Source: Synechococcus sp. A10-1-5-1 (lineage in GTDB: Bacteria; Cyanobacteriota; Cyanobacteriia; PCC-6307; Cyanobiaceae). Taken from it: a stretch of DNA of 64,000 bases. Below are positions 1-9,168 of the stretch, piece after piece. Under the pieces are notes generated by a model that was not told the origin of the DNA, searched no databases, and saw only the letters and a program-made list of their open reading frames with translations. Position 1 is the first letter of the stretch; every line of letters starts with the position of its first letter. Both the position numbers and the translations under genes were made by a program. The DNA lies in the NCBI RefSeq assembly GCF_023115425.1, contig NZ_CP096032.1, positions 682,001-746,000 of the forward strand, in the 5' to 3' direction.

Positions 1-561
1 GACGTGGCCGGCGGCGAGAACCCCTTGCACGGCACACACCGGATCCGATAGCAATTGGTCCAGCACCGGGGCCACCCGCACATGGGCCAGCAGTAGGCGC
101 AGATTTGAAACGCCCGCAGCCAGGGTGCGTTGAGCCAGGAGAGCGGTCGCTGGGGCGGTGGTTTCGAATCCAACGGCAAAGAACACCACCTGCTGATCGG
201 GCTCTGATCGAGCGATCTCGAGCACATCGAGTGGCGAATAAATCACTCGTATATCTGCTCCCAGGGCCCGTTGACCGAGTAGATCGCGACCATCACTGCC
301 GGGCACCCGCAACATGTCGCCGTAGGAGCAGAGCACCACATCCGCTCGGGTAGCCAAGTCCAAGGCCTGATCCACCAGCTGGGTATGGGTGACGCAGACG
401 GGGCAGCCCGGGCCGTGGATGAGCTCGATCGACCTTGGCAACAAGCGATCAATGCCATGACGCAATAGGGCATGGGTTTGACCACCACAGACCTCCATCA
501 GCGTCCAGGGACGGGTGCAGCGCTGATGGATCTGCTCCAGCAGGGCCTGGGTAGTAGGCAT
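1..561 (-). CDS. hypD: HypD, hydrogenase maturation (partial, runs off left edge)
   Basis: HypD is the Fe-S scaffold on which HypC, HypD and HypE build the Fe(CN)2CO group of [NiFe] hydrogenase in the cytoplasm. The first 187 codons are present and the frame is open to base 1. The diagnostic motifs are visible: EVCGGQTHA (Cys25, about residues 23-31) and GPGCPVCV (residues 50-57), both HypD signatures involved in cyanide-ligand chemistry. The ATG overlaps the stop of the upstream flavoprotein gene by one base (TGATG), indicating translational coupling. The C-terminal half with the 4Fe-4S ligands lies outside the window, and hypE, not seen here, may follow. Identification is firm; only the truncation limits it. 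Confidence 0.95.
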   Translation of the reverse strand, partial: MPTTQALLEQIHQRCTRPWTLMEVCGGQTHALLRHGIDRLLPRSIELIHGPGCPVCVTHTQLVDQALDLATRADVVLCSYGDMLRVPGSDGRDLLGQRALGADIRVIYSPLDVLEIARSEPDQQVVFFAVGFETTAPATALLAQRTLAAGVSNLRLLLAHVRVAPVLDQLLSDPVCAVQGVLAAGHV

Positions 562-1580
562 CAGATCAACTGCTCCCGCGGCAGGCTGTAACTGCTGATC
601 GCTCGCCAGTACTGGGCGCGTTCAAACGCCTCTGGATCAGGGCAGCGCAGCAGAGAGAGACTTCCCCGCAAACTGGAGAGGCGCTCAACTCGATGCTGCT
701 CCAGCCACTGCAGCAACTGATCGCGCATCCTCTGCAAATGCCCAGGGCCATGGCGCAGTAGGGCGCTGACCACATGGGTGACCTGCGCGCCAACCATCAC
801 CATCCGCACGACATCGTCACCCGTGGCCACCCCGCCACTCGCCGCAAAAGCGAGGGGCACCCGCTGATACAGCAATCCGATCCAGCGCAGGGCAAGACGC
901 TGATCCACGGGGCTGCTGAGATCAAGCTGAGACACCGTTTCGAGGGTCTCGATATTCACGTTTGGTTGGTAAAAGCGGTTGAACAACACCAGGGATTGCG
1001 CTCCCACCTGGGAGAACTGCTGGGCCATCGAGGCCAACGCCGTGTACCAGGGGCTGAGCTTCACCGCAACGGGCAGGCTTACCGCAGCCGTCACCTGCTG
1101 GACGATCTGGATTTGCTCGTCCTCTAGCTCTGCGCTGCTCCGCTGGGTCTGGCTTGGAACGGTGTACAGGTTCAGCTCGATCGCATGGGCTCCTGCTCGC
1201 TGGACGGCCTGACTGGCCTCAACCCAGGGGCCGCCATGGCAACCATTGAGACTGGCAATCACGGGGATCAACAGCCGGGACTGCGCGGAGCGAATCTCCT
1301 CCAGGTAGCCATCCAAGCCCAAATGAAGCGGTTCGGTGCAGGGCAAGTAGCTCTCCGCTTCTGGATGGCTCTGACGAGCATTCCGTTGATGGTGCAACCA
1401 CTCCTGCCAATCCCGTTCGCCCTGATCAAGACATAAGGAGCGGAGCACCACAGCCCCGGCCCCCTCCTCTTGCAGTTGCTCAAGCCGGTCGAGATCAAGG
1501 CTGAGGGGCGCCGCCGAACCCACCACCAGCGGGGAGGGCAACTCCAATCCCAGATAGCGCGTGGCCAAAGGATTGGTCAT
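561..1580 (-). CDS. Dihydroorotate-dehydrogenase-like flavoprotein paired with NifJ
   Basis: The 339-residue protein has the FMN-binding TIM barrel of the dihydroorotate dehydrogenase class 1 family: an N-terminal segment typical of the family, VKLSP at 173-177, NRFY at 201-204 and ASGGVATGDD at 247-256. Where class 1 enzymes carry a catalytic Cys in an N-x-S-C-P-N loop, this one reads ELNLYTVPSQ (about 135-144), so the usual base is absent. It is probably not the pyrimidine-pathway enzyme. Such proteins commonly sit next to nifJ in cyanobacteria, and here the two genes overlap by four bases (ATGA). Its substrate is unknown. A role accepting or donating electrons around PFOR or ferredoxin is inference from context. 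Confidence 0.85.
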   Translation of the reverse strand: MTNPLATRYLGLELPSPLVVGSAAPLSLDLDRLEQLQEEGAGAVVLRSLCLDQGERDWQEWLHHQRNARQSHPEAESYLPCTEPLHLGLDGYLEEIRSAQSRLLIPVIASLNGCHGGPWVEASQAVQRAGAHAIELNLYTVPSQTQRSSAELEDEQIQIVQQVTAAVSLPVAVKLSPWYTALASMAQQFSQVGAQSLVLFNRFYQPNVNIETLETVSQLDLSSPVDQRLALRWIGLLYQRVPLAFAASGGVATGDDVVRMVMVGAQVTHVVSALLRHGPGHLQRMRDQLLQWLEQHRVERLSSLRGSLSLLRCPDPEAFERAQYWRAISSYSLPREQLI

Positions 1581-4500
1581 GGCCCCTTCCTCTGAGCCAG
1601 CGTTTGATACAGCTCCCAGCGACGACGACGGTCAGAGTCCGCCTCCTGGATGAGTCGTTTCGCCTGCTCGGGATGGCTATAGCGGAGCATGCGGAAGCGA
1701 TTTTCGGCCTCTAGGGATTGATCGAGCGGCATGCTTGGCTCTGGAGAATCGAGCTGCAGGGGGTAGTCCCTACGGGGGTCGTAGCGGTAAAGCAGCCAAC
1801 GTCCGGACTCCACCGCCTGCTTCTGGTGAGCCATGCCCCGGGCCATGTCAATGCCGTGAGCGATGCAATGGGAATAGGCCAGGATCAGTGAGGGACCTGG
1901 GTAGGCCTCCGCCTCCAGGAACACCCGAAGGGTGTGTTCATCGCGGGCCCCCATCGCCACGCTGGCCACATAGACATGGCCGTAGGACATCGCCATCAGG
2001 CCCAGATCCTTTTTGGCTGTGGTCTTGCCCGCACTGGCAAATTTGGCCACGGCGCCCTTGGGGGTCGCCTTTGACATCTGCCCCCCGGTGTTGGAGTACA
2101 CCTCGGTGTCGAGAACAAGCACCGTCAGATCCCGCTGGCTAGCCAAGACGTGATCGAGGCCGCCGAAGCCGATGTCGTAGGCCCAGCCATCACCACCAAC
2201 AACCCAAACGCTGCGTTTGACCAGGTCATCCGCCAGGTCCAAAAGCTCCTTGGCCGCTCCGCAGGGGTGCGTTAGATGCGTCTTGAGCTCTGCCACACGG
2301 GCGCGCTGCTCGTGAATTCCGGCCTCATCACGTTGATCGGCCTGAAGCAGTTCCCGAATCAAGGCATCCGGGAGCTGATCTCGGCAGAGCTGCAGGAGTG
2401 AGCAGGCGCGACTGTGGCGTTGATCAAACGCCACCCGAAAGCCCATTCCAAATTCGGCGTTGTCTTCAAAGAGCGAATTGCTCCAGGCCGGCCCTCGCCC
2501 TTCGCCGTTCACCGCCCAGGGAGTCGTGGGGAGGTTCCCGCCGTAGATCGACGAGCAACCGGTGGCATTGGCCACCACCATGCGATCACCAAAGAGCTGA
2601 CTGGCGAGCTTGAGGTAAGGGGTTTCACCGCAGCCGGCGCAGGCCCCAGAAAACTCAAACAGCGGCTGCTGCAGTTGCTGTTCTTTGATCTGGCACGGGT
2701 TCAGCGTGCTGCGCTCGACATCCGGCAGGCCGAGGAAGAAGCTCCAGTTGGCTCGACTGGACTCCCGCAGTGGTCGCTGGGGCGCCATGTTGATGGCTTT
2801 GCGGCGAGGCCACTCGCGGTCTCGGGCGGGACACACCTCAACGCAGATGCTGCAGCCGGTGCAGTCCTCTGCCGAAACCTGAATGGTGAAGGTTTGACCC
2901 TGCCAATGCTGGTGGCGGGCTGGAGTCTGCAGAAAACCATACGGGGCCCCCGCAAAGGCCTCAGCCCCAGCCACCTTGGCCCGAATGACCGCATGGGGAC
3001 AGACCAAGACGCACTTGCCGCATTGCACGCAGAGATCCGGTTCCCACACAGGTACCTGCTCCGCGATATTGCGCTTCTCCCACTGACTGGTAGCCGTTGG
3101 GAACGTGCCATCACAGGGCAGGGCACTCACAGGCATCGCATCACCGGCACGCTGGATCTGCGGCAGCAGGAGTTCCCGCACCTCTGCCGGGGCCTCGAGC
3201 ATCGCCGCCGAGAGGGGTATGGCGGGCAATGGCTCAGCGCCGTCCTCATGCTCGGGGTACCTCAGCTGCTGGACCTGAGCGAGGGCGTCTTCGATCACCG
3301 CGAGGTTGGCCGTGACAATCCGTTCTCCCTTGCGGCCGTAGCTGGCCTGAATCGCGTCGCGCATCGCTGCAGTCGCAGCCGTCAGCGGGACCAGCTTCGA
3401 AACGGCAAAGAAACAGGCCTGAAGAGCGGTGTTGATCGCTGGCCCGAGGCCATGCCGTTCAGCGATCGCCGTGGCATCTACCACAAACACCCGTAGCCCC
3501 TTGCGCTGGATCTGTTGCTGAATGCGTTGAGGAAGCTCTCCCCAACACCGCTCAACTGGGTAGGGGGCGTTCAGCAGCAGAGTGCCCCCCTCGGAGGCCA
3601 AATCGAGCAGATCGAACTGCGACAACAGATCCCAGTGATGGCAAGCCACCACCTGGGCCCGACGAATCAAGCTGCTCGAGCGAATCGGCCTTGGACTGAA
3701 GCGCAGGTGAGAGACCGTGACAGAGCCGGCCTTCTTGGAGTCGTAAACGAAGTAGGCCTGGCCGCAGAGACCTGTGGCTTCCCCGATGATCTTCAGGGTG
3801 TTCTTATTGGCTCCAACGGTGCCGTCGGAGCCAAGGCCCACAAACACCGCTCGCAACCCATCGGGATCTTCCAACTCGTAGTCGGCGTCAACAGGCAGAG
3901 AGTGGTGGGTGAGGTCATCAACAATGCCCACCGTGAAGTGGTTCCGGCTCTGAGGGGCCGCCAGGTTGTCGAAGATCGCCTTGACCATCGCCGGGGTGAA
4001 CTCCTTTGACGCCAAGCCATAACGACCGGCCAGAACCTCAGGCCGCTCCGAACCGCGCCAGTGCTCACTGATGGCCGCCAGAACATCGAGATAAAGAGGT
4101 TCCCCTTGGCTACCGGGTTCCTTGCAGCGATCCAGGACGGCAATGCGCCGAGTGCTGGTGGGTAAAGCCCCTAAGAAAGCCTGCGGAGCAAAGGGGCGGT
4201 ACAAACGCACCTTCAGCACTCCAACCCGCTCACCGGCCTGAACCAGAGCCTGGGCGGTGGATCCAGCGGTCTCGCAAGCACTTCCCATTAGCACCAGGAC
4301 GCGCTCGGCCTGAGGGTCGCCCTCGTAGTCGACTAAGCGGTAGCGGCGGCCCGTGAGATCAGCCCACTGATCCATCACGTCCTGCACCACGAGCGGCATC
4401 CGCTCGTAGTAGGGGTTGGCCGCCTCCCGGGCCTGAAAACACACATCCGGATTCATGCTGGTGCCACGCAGGACGGGGTGATCCGGCGTCAGGGCGCGAG

Positions 4501-5113
4501 CCCGGTGGGAAGCGATCGCTGAGGCATCCATCAGGACCTGCAAGACCGAGTCATCGATCCGATCGACCCGCTGCATCTCGTGGGATGTCCGAAAGCCATC
4601 GAACCAATGGATCAGGGGCACCCGGCCCCGCAAGCTGGCGGCCGTGGCGATGGCGGCAAAATCCCCCGCCTCCTGCGGAGAGGCCGAGCAGAGCAAACCG
4701 CATCCACTTCCGCGGGTTGCCATCACATCACTGTGATCTCCAAAGATCGAGAGCGCCGAGGTCGCCAAGGCCCTGGAGGCGACGTGGATAACGGCTGCGT
4801 TGAGCTCACCAGCAATTTTGTAGAGGTTGGGCAGCATCAAGAGCAGTCCCTGTGATGCGGTGAAGGTGGTGCTCAAGGCCCCGGCCTGCAGGGCCCCATG
4901 CACCAGGCCGGCGACACCCCCTTCGCTTTGCATCTCCACCACCTCGGGCACCTGCCCCCAGAGATTTGGCCGACCTTCAGCGGCCCAGGCATCTGCCAAC
5001 TCCCCCATGGCAGAGGCAGGGGTAATCGGATAGATGCCGATTACTTCATTGAGGCGATAGGCCACATGGGCGACCGCCTCGTTGCCATCCATCCAGGCTT
5101 GAGCCGCACTCAT
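1577..5113 (-). CDS. nifJ: Pyruvate:ferredoxin (flavodoxin) oxidoreductase
   Basis: This enzyme oxidises pyruvate with CoA to acetyl-CoA, CO2 and reduced ferredoxin or flavodoxin. The single-chain enzyme is 1178 residues, the normal length for NifJ/PFOR. The N-terminal pyrimidine-binding domain begins with the family's YPITPAS element near residue 30. Two 4Fe-4S clusters follow at about 695 (CVQCGKC...CP) and 750 (CTGCSIC...CP). A CAGCGE cluster/TPP segment lies near 823 and the TPP-Mg motif GDGWAYDIG near 971. It overlaps hypC upstream and the DHOD-like gene downstream by ATGA junctions, so it is embedded within the hydrogenase maturation operon. In cyanobacteria this enzyme serves dark or fermentative metabolism and can supply electrons for H2 production. 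It is not tied to nitrogen fixation here, as no nif genes are seen. Confidence 0.96.
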   Translation of the reverse strand: MSAAQAWMDGNEAVAHVAYRLNEVIGIYPITPASAMGELADAWAAEGRPNLWGQVPEVVEMQSEGGVAGLVHGALQAGALSTTFTASQGLLLMLPNLYKIAGELNAAVIHVASRALATSALSIFGDHSDVMATRGSGCGLLCSASPQEAGDFAAIATAASLRGRVPLIHWFDGFRTSHEMQRVDRIDDSVLQVLMDASAIASHRARALTPDHPVLRGTSMNPDVCFQAREAANPYYERMPLVVQDVMDQWADLTGRRYRLVDYEGDPQAERVLVLMGSACETAGSTAQALVQAGERVGVLKVRLYRPFAPQAFLGALPTSTRRIAVLDRCKEPGSQGEPLYLDVLAAISEHWRGSERPEVLAGRYGLASKEFTPAMVKAIFDNLAAPQSRNHFTVGIVDDLTHHSLPVDADYELEDPDGLRAVFVGLGSDGTVGANKNTLKIIGEATGLCGQAYFVYDSKKAGSVTVSHLRFSPRPIRSSSLIRRAQVVACHHWDLLSQFDLLDLASEGGTLLLNAPYPVERCWGELPQRIQQQIQRKGLRVFVVDATAIAERHGLGPAINTALQACFFAVSKLVPLTAATAAMRDAIQASYGRKGERIVTANLAVIEDALAQVQQLRYPEHEDGAEPLPAIPLSAAMLEAPAEVRELLLPQIQRAGDAMPVSALPCDGTFPTATSQWEKRNIAEQVPVWEPDLCVQCGKCVLVCPHAVIRAKVAGAEAFAGAPYGFLQTPARHQHWQGQTFTIQVSAEDCTGCSICVEVCPARDREWPRRKAINMAPQRPLRESSRANWSFFLGLPDVERSTLNPCQIKEQQLQQPLFEFSGACAGCGETPYLKLASQLFGDRMVVANATGCSSIYGGNLPTTPWAVNGEGRGPAWSNSLFEDNAEFGMGFRVAFDQRHSRACSLLQLCRDQLPDALIRELLQADQRDEAGIHEQRARVAELKTHLTHPCGAAKELLDLADDLVKRSVWVVGGDGWAYDIGFGGLDHVLASQRDLTVLVLDTEVYSNTGGQMSKATPKGAVAKFASAGKTTAKKDLGLMAMSYGHVYVASVAMGARDEHTLRVFLEAEAYPGPSLILAYSHCIAHGIDMARGMAHQKQAVESGRWLLYRYDPRRDYPLQLDSPEPSMPLDQSLEAENRFRMLRYSHPEQAKRLIQEADSDRRRRWELYQTLAQRKGP

Positions 5114-5301
5114 GGCTCTGGCTCCATCACCTTCAACGCCAGTCCCACGTGCACCAGCAACTGATCACCCACCTGGGCCTCAGGGACGCAGGCCAAGCTC
5201 ACCTGCCGCATCACCCCCGAAAAGCACACCTCCCCCATGCGCCAAAGGGGGTCTGGGTGGTTGTTGGTGCTGACCAACGCGCCAGCAATGGCGAGGCACA
5301 T
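5110..5301 (-). CDS. hypC: HypC, hydrogenase maturation chaperone
   Basis: HypC is a small chaperone that shuttles the iron centre from HypD to the hydrogenase large subunit HoxH. The start is placed at the internal ATG giving MCLAIAG, because the N-terminal Met-Cys (Cys2) is the essential ligand of HypC proteins. The longer frame starting 18 bases upstream would bury it. The product is 63 residues, short for the family (usually about 75-95), with the shortening at the C-terminus. The stop overlaps the nifJ ATG (ATGA). A 69-base gap separates it from hypF, the widest gap inside the hyp block. Confidence 0.9.
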   Translation of the reverse strand: MCLAIAGALVSTNNHPDPLWRMGEVCFSGVMRQVSLACVPEAQVGDQLLVHVGLALKVMEPEP

Positions 5302-5370
5302 GGCACAACCCAGCCGCATTGATCTGGGTCTAGGGAGAGTCCGGCTACTCCAGCTGCTGCTGCAGTGGAT

Positions 5371-7695
5371 CTAGGGCAGAGCGATGAGTTGCCCCAGCGG
5401 GATCGCCGCGTCATTGCAGGGCAAGGCCTGACTCCACACCCCGCAAATGCCTCGCGCCTGAAGGGCCTCCAGGGTCATCTCCAACAGCACTCGGTTTTGG
5501 AAACAACCACCCGCCAACAGAAGTTGCCGAGCACCCTCCAGCCGTGCGAACTCAGCGATCGCATCCGCTAAGGCCTGGTGAAAGTACAAGGCAATCCAGG
5601 GACGCTGAAGTCCTGCTTCCAAATCGCTCAGAATGGCCTCCAGCAATGGCCGCCAATCCCAGTGCCAGGGCGTTTCAGCTTGCTGATGGTGGAGTCGCAA
5701 CCCATAGCGACGGGCTGAGGCTGTTTTGACCTGATCAACCTGTTGCTCCTGAGCGCTCATCGCCAACGCCTCCAGGGCAAGGGCAGCTTGCGCTTCATAG
5801 CTGCAGCACTGGGGGCCACCAAGCAGAGCTGCAACCGCATCAAACAACCTGCCCACACTCGAGCACCGCACAACCACCGCCCCGCTTTGGGTGCCGCCCT
5901 GGAGCAACGCCTCGAGCAGGTCGGCTTCATTGGACTCAAAGGCCGACGACCAGGGCAGATGCGGCAGGCTGCTGAGCCGTTCGCGCCAGTCGACGCCATA
6001 GGCCTCAACCAATAGCCCAAGGGCCGCTCGACGGGGTTCCCGCTGGGCACGCTCGAGCCCGACCAGGCCAAAGGGCCGCAGATGCCCCAAGCGGCGGTAG
6101 CCATGCCCAGACACCAGCAGGGCCTCACCGCCCCAGAGCGTTCCATCAGCCCCCAGGCCACTGCCATCCCACACCACCCCAAGCGCTGGCTCCCTGATGC
6201 CGTGTTCAGCCATCACCGCGAGGAGATGGGCCTGATGGTGCTGCACGGTCTGCAAGGGCAAGCCATCTTGATGACTCCAGTGCTGAGCCCATTGGCTCGA
6301 GCGATAGCCAAGATGCTGGTCACAGCGCAGTTGGATTGGCGTTAGCCGATGGAGTTGGAGCCATTGCCTGGTGGTCGCCTCCAAATGGTCCGCACCGGTG
6401 CAACTGCTGGTCTCACCCAGGTCAGGACTGAGGATCAGTTGATCCGCTTGGGAGAGCGCCAGTGCCCCCTTGGATTCGGCGCCCAGGGCCAGGGTTTGGC
6501 GGGCTGCATTGCTCCGCGTGATCGCCCGTGGCGCCAAGCCTCGTCCGAAACGGAGCACCAACGGTCCATTGGCCGCCAGGCGAATGACACTGTCGTCAAT
6601 GCGATTCAGGATCGCGAGCTCGTGACTCAAGACCGCGTCGGCCAGCTGTGCCAGCAGTCCCTGCTCTTTCTCGGCGTTGGCCGCAATGGGTTCTCCGGAT
6701 CGGTTGGCACTGGTGGCGACCAGGGGAGCGCCAAAGTGATCCAGCAACAAGTGCTGCAGGGCTCCCGCAGGACGCATGAGCCCAAGCCAAGGGCTAGCCC
6801 CCATGACCCCATCAACAACGGCGGCGTTCTCGCGCCGCCTCATCAACACGATCGGGGCGGCATGGGAGTGCCACAGACCCAGCTCAGATTCCACCCCATG
6901 GCACAGGTCATCGAGCCACTGCGGCTGACTGAGCAAGGCGAACGGTTTTTCAGGCCGCCCTTTTCGAAGCCGGAGTGAGGCGATCGCCTCCCGGGAACGG
7001 GGATCAGCCAGGAGCTGAAAACCACCGATGCCTTGAAGGGCCACAACTTGACCCTCTCGCAGGAGGGCAACAGCAGCTTCAAGGGCGTCATCCAGCCCAA
7101 GGCGAGCTCCATTCCAAAACAATTGCGGGCCGCAGTTCGGGCAGCTGATTGTCTGGGCGTGGAAGCGCCGATCGACGGGGTTGGCGTACTCCCTGGAGCA
7201 GGCATCGCAGAGGGGGAAGGCCGAAAAACTGGTGTGCTCTCGCTCGAAGGGCAAGGCCCGGGCCACGCTGTAACGGGGGCCGCAGTGGGTACAGCTGATG
7301 AAGGGGTAACGGAAACGGCGGCTGGCTGGATCCATCAACTCCGCCTGGCAGGCCAGGCAGATCGCTAGATCCGGACTGAGCAAGGCAGAGACGGATCCGC
7401 CGCGGGAGGACGGAACAATCTGGAACTCGTCGGCCAGCTCGACGATGGGTTGCCAACGCTTCTGGACGGCCGTGATCTTGGAAAGATCCGGCGGATGCTC
7501 CAGCAACTGATCCAAAAATTGCTGCAGCAGAGCCCTGGGACCTTGGGCCTCGAGGACAACACCCTTGGGACTATTGGCCACCCACCCCCTCAAGCCCAAC
7601 CGTCTGGCGCGGAGGACAACGGCGGGGCGAAAACCAATGCCCTGCACCAACCCCTGCAGCTCCAAAGACAGGGCCTGATCAGTGCTCAAGCTCAT
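5371..7695 (-). CDS. hypF: HypF, carbamoyltransferase of hydrogenase maturation
   Basis: HypF turns carbamoyl phosphate into the thiocarbamate on HypE that becomes the cyanide ligands of the active-site iron. The 774-residue protein shows the full family layout. An acylphosphatase-like domain with GIGFRP lies near residue 20. Two Cys4-type zinc fingers follow at about 110-190 (CLACQAEL, CTHCGPRY, CDACSREY, CPNCGPQL), then a YrdC/Sua5-like domain, and a C-terminal Kae1-like domain with the metal-binding HHQAH motif. Length is normal. The N-terminus overlaps the end of hypB by 17 bases. Confidence 0.95.
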   Translation of the reverse strand: MSLSTDQALSLELQGLVQGIGFRPAVVLRARRLGLRGWVANSPKGVVLEAQGPRALLQQFLDQLLEHPPDLSKITAVQKRWQPIVELADEFQIVPSSRGGSVSALLSPDLAICLACQAELMDPASRRFRYPFISCTHCGPRYSVARALPFEREHTSFSAFPLCDACSREYANPVDRRFHAQTISCPNCGPQLFWNGARLGLDDALEAAVALLREGQVVALQGIGGFQLLADPRSREAIASLRLRKGRPEKPFALLSQPQWLDDLCHGVESELGLWHSHAAPIVLMRRRENAAVVDGVMGASPWLGLMRPAGALQHLLLDHFGAPLVATSANRSGEPIAANAEKEQGLLAQLADAVLSHELAILNRIDDSVIRLAANGPLVLRFGRGLAPRAITRSNAARQTLALGAESKGALALSQADQLILSPDLGETSSCTGADHLEATTRQWLQLHRLTPIQLRCDQHLGYRSSQWAQHWSHQDGLPLQTVQHHQAHLLAVMAEHGIREPALGVVWDGSGLGADGTLWGGEALLVSGHGYRRLGHLRPFGLVGLERAQREPRRAALGLLVEAYGVDWRERLSSLPHLPWSSAFESNEADLLEALLQGGTQSGAVVVRCSSVGRLFDAVAALLGGPQCCSYEAQAALALEALAMSAQEQQVDQVKTASARRYGLRLHHQQAETPWHWDWRPLLEAILSDLEAGLQRPWIALYFHQALADAIAEFARLEGARQLLLAGGCFQNRVLLEMTLEALQARGICGVWSQALPCNDAAIPLGQLIALP

Positions 7696-8362
7696 CGATC
7701 AACCAGCTGATCAAGCCATCGAGCCCCTGCTGCAGGCGAGCGGAGGTTTCAAACAAGCGGGCTTGAGGCGCAACCGCCGCCAGATTGGCGATGGCCAGTT
7801 GTCGATCGAAATCAGCCGCTTTAGCCAAGTCGATCTTGTTGAGCACGACGGCATCCGCCCCCTTAAAAAGGGCCGGGTATTTCAGGGGTTTGTCCTCCCC
7901 TTCGGTGACGGAGAGGATCGCAATCCTGAGCTGTTCGCCGAGATCGAAAGCCGCCGGGCAAACCAGATTCCCCACGTTCTCGATCATCAACAGCCGTAGA
8001 TCATCCGACCCGAGCTCACCCCAGGCCGCACTGACCAGGGCGGCATCGAGATGACAGAGGTCACCCGTGCAGATCTGAAGCGCACGAGCACCAGCGGCCT
8101 GAAGGCGCTGGGCATCGCGCTCGGTCGCCAGGTCCCCCACGATCACGGCCAGTGGACCCATCGGCCACAACCGTGCCATCTGCTCAAGGAGTGCCGTCTT
8201 GCCCGAGCCCGGTGCCGACAGGACATTGACTGCCAGCACGCGATTGGCACGAAACTGCGCGCGATTCAGCTCTGCCTGAAGGCTGTTGCGACTGAGCAGT
8301 CGTTGCTGGAGCACCAGACGTCGGGGGGCCGGATCGGGTTCGCAGCCACAGGTTCCGCACAT
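7679..8362 (-). CDS. hypB: HypB, GTPase for nickel insertion
   Basis: HypB is a SIMIBI-class GTPase that, with HypA, inserts nickel into HoxH. The N-terminus carries the high-affinity nickel motif MCGTCGC (Cys2, Cys5, Cys7). There is no histidine-rich stretch after it, so this HypB is not a nickel-storage type. Walker A is PGSGKT at 51-56. Later motifs include the IENVGNLVCPA segment with the metal-binding Cys, and NKID as the guanine-specificity motif. The 227 residues match the family. The ATG follows the hypA stop directly and the 3' end overlaps hypF. Confidence 0.95.
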   Translation of the reverse strand: MCGTCGCEPDPAPRRLVLQQRLLSRNSLQAELNRAQFRANRVLAVNVLSAPGSGKTALLEQMARLWPMGPLAVIVGDLATERDAQRLQAAGARALQICTGDLCHLDAALVSAAWGELGSDDLRLLMIENVGNLVCPAAFDLGEQLRIAILSVTEGEDKPLKYPALFKGADAVVLNKIDLAKAADFDRQLAIANLAAVAPQARLFETSARLQQGLDGLISWLIDELEH

Positions 8363-8704
8363 TCAGGTCACCTCCAAAGCCACCAACTCCAGCTCTCGTC
8401 CCTGGAGCACCTCAGCGCACAACAGCCCGCAAAGCGGGCAGGCATAGATCAAATCCCTGGGAGCGAAGGGGGACTGGCACGACCTGCAGAAACAACGCGT
8501 GGGGACGCGCTCGAGCTGAAGCGTTGGCTCACCCCAGGAGCCTTGGGAGACCACCACGGAAAAGGCCTGCTGAAGCGCAGAAGGATCGACTCCGGAGAGA
8601 TCTCCAATCCGCAGGTGCACCCGCTCCATGCGACTGGCCCCCTCCCGCTGAGCGGCTTCAGAGGCCAAGCGATAGAGCTCCTCCATCAGCGCCAATTCAT
8701 GCAT
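8363..8704 (-). CDS. hypA: HypA, nickel metallochaperone
   Basis: HypA delivers nickel to the hydrogenase precursor together with HypB. The 113 residues begin with MHE, whose N-terminal amine, His2 and Glu3 region forms the nickel site. The zinc site is present as Cys73/Cys76 and Cys89/Cys92 in CxxC pairs, with an extra Cys71 just before. The gene overlaps the 3' end of hoxW by eight bases and abuts hypB, so all three are probably co-translated. Confidence 0.94.
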   Translation of the reverse strand: MHELALMEELYRLASEAAQREGASRMERVHLRIGDLSGVDPSALQQAFSVVVSQGSWGEPTLQLERVPTRCFCRSCQSPFAPRDLIYACPLCGLLCAEVLQGRELELVALEVT

Positions 8705-9158
8705 GGCCCACTCCCCAAGCCCGAGACAAGGCCAAGGCGGCGGAACAGCTCGTCGCCGTTAAGGGAGAGAGCCGATCACCGTGGCGCCATTGGAGAGCGG
8801 GGATCAGCAACTGCCAAGCCGGTGGGTGATGGCCATAGAGCGCCAGGGTCAAGGCCAGCACCCCCTCGGGATTGAGCTGATGACTGAACGGCTGGCTCAG
8901 CAGTGCCGCCTGAACAGGTTCAACGGCGAGAGCGGCCCACTGCAGGCAACGCCGGGGATCAACCGTGGCATCGATAAACAAGACCCGACTGGCCTGATGC
9001 ACCTGAGCCACGAGCTCGGGCAGGAGCTGGTGCACGGCGAGGGCGCGAAAGCCAGCCGGATCCTCCTCTTGCAGGGCCATGGCGATGCGATGGCCAGCAC
9101 TGTCATCGCCACGGAAAACCTGTCCGATGCCGACGATCAGGGGGAGTGCCTGACTCAT
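8697..9158 (-). CDS. hoxW: HoxW, hydrogenase large-subunit maturation protease
   Basis: HoxW is an endopeptidase of the HycI/HupD type that removes the C-terminal tail of HoxH once nickel is inserted. The N-terminal motif GIGQVFRGDDSAG (near residues 9-21) carries the first metal-binding acid, and FIDAT (near 60) the second. The start is set at the ATG at 9156-9158 because GAGGAG lies six bases before it. A longer in-frame start would overlap the hoxH end. The product is about 153 residues. It lies directly after its substrate gene hoxH. Confidence 0.9.
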   Translation of the reverse strand: MSQALPLIVGIGQVFRGDDSAGHRIAMALQEEDPAGFRALAVHQLLPELVAQVHQASRVLFIDATVDPRRCLQWAALAVEPVQAALLSQPFSHQLNPEGVLALTLALYGHHPPAWQLLIPALQWRHGDRLSPLTATSCSAALALSRAWGVGHA

Positions 9159-9168
9159 GTGCAGCTCC

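Noticed and set aside
2414-3496. 360-codon open frame antisense to nifJ
   Set aside because: No ribosome-binding site or domain; nifJ is complete and certain on the other strand.
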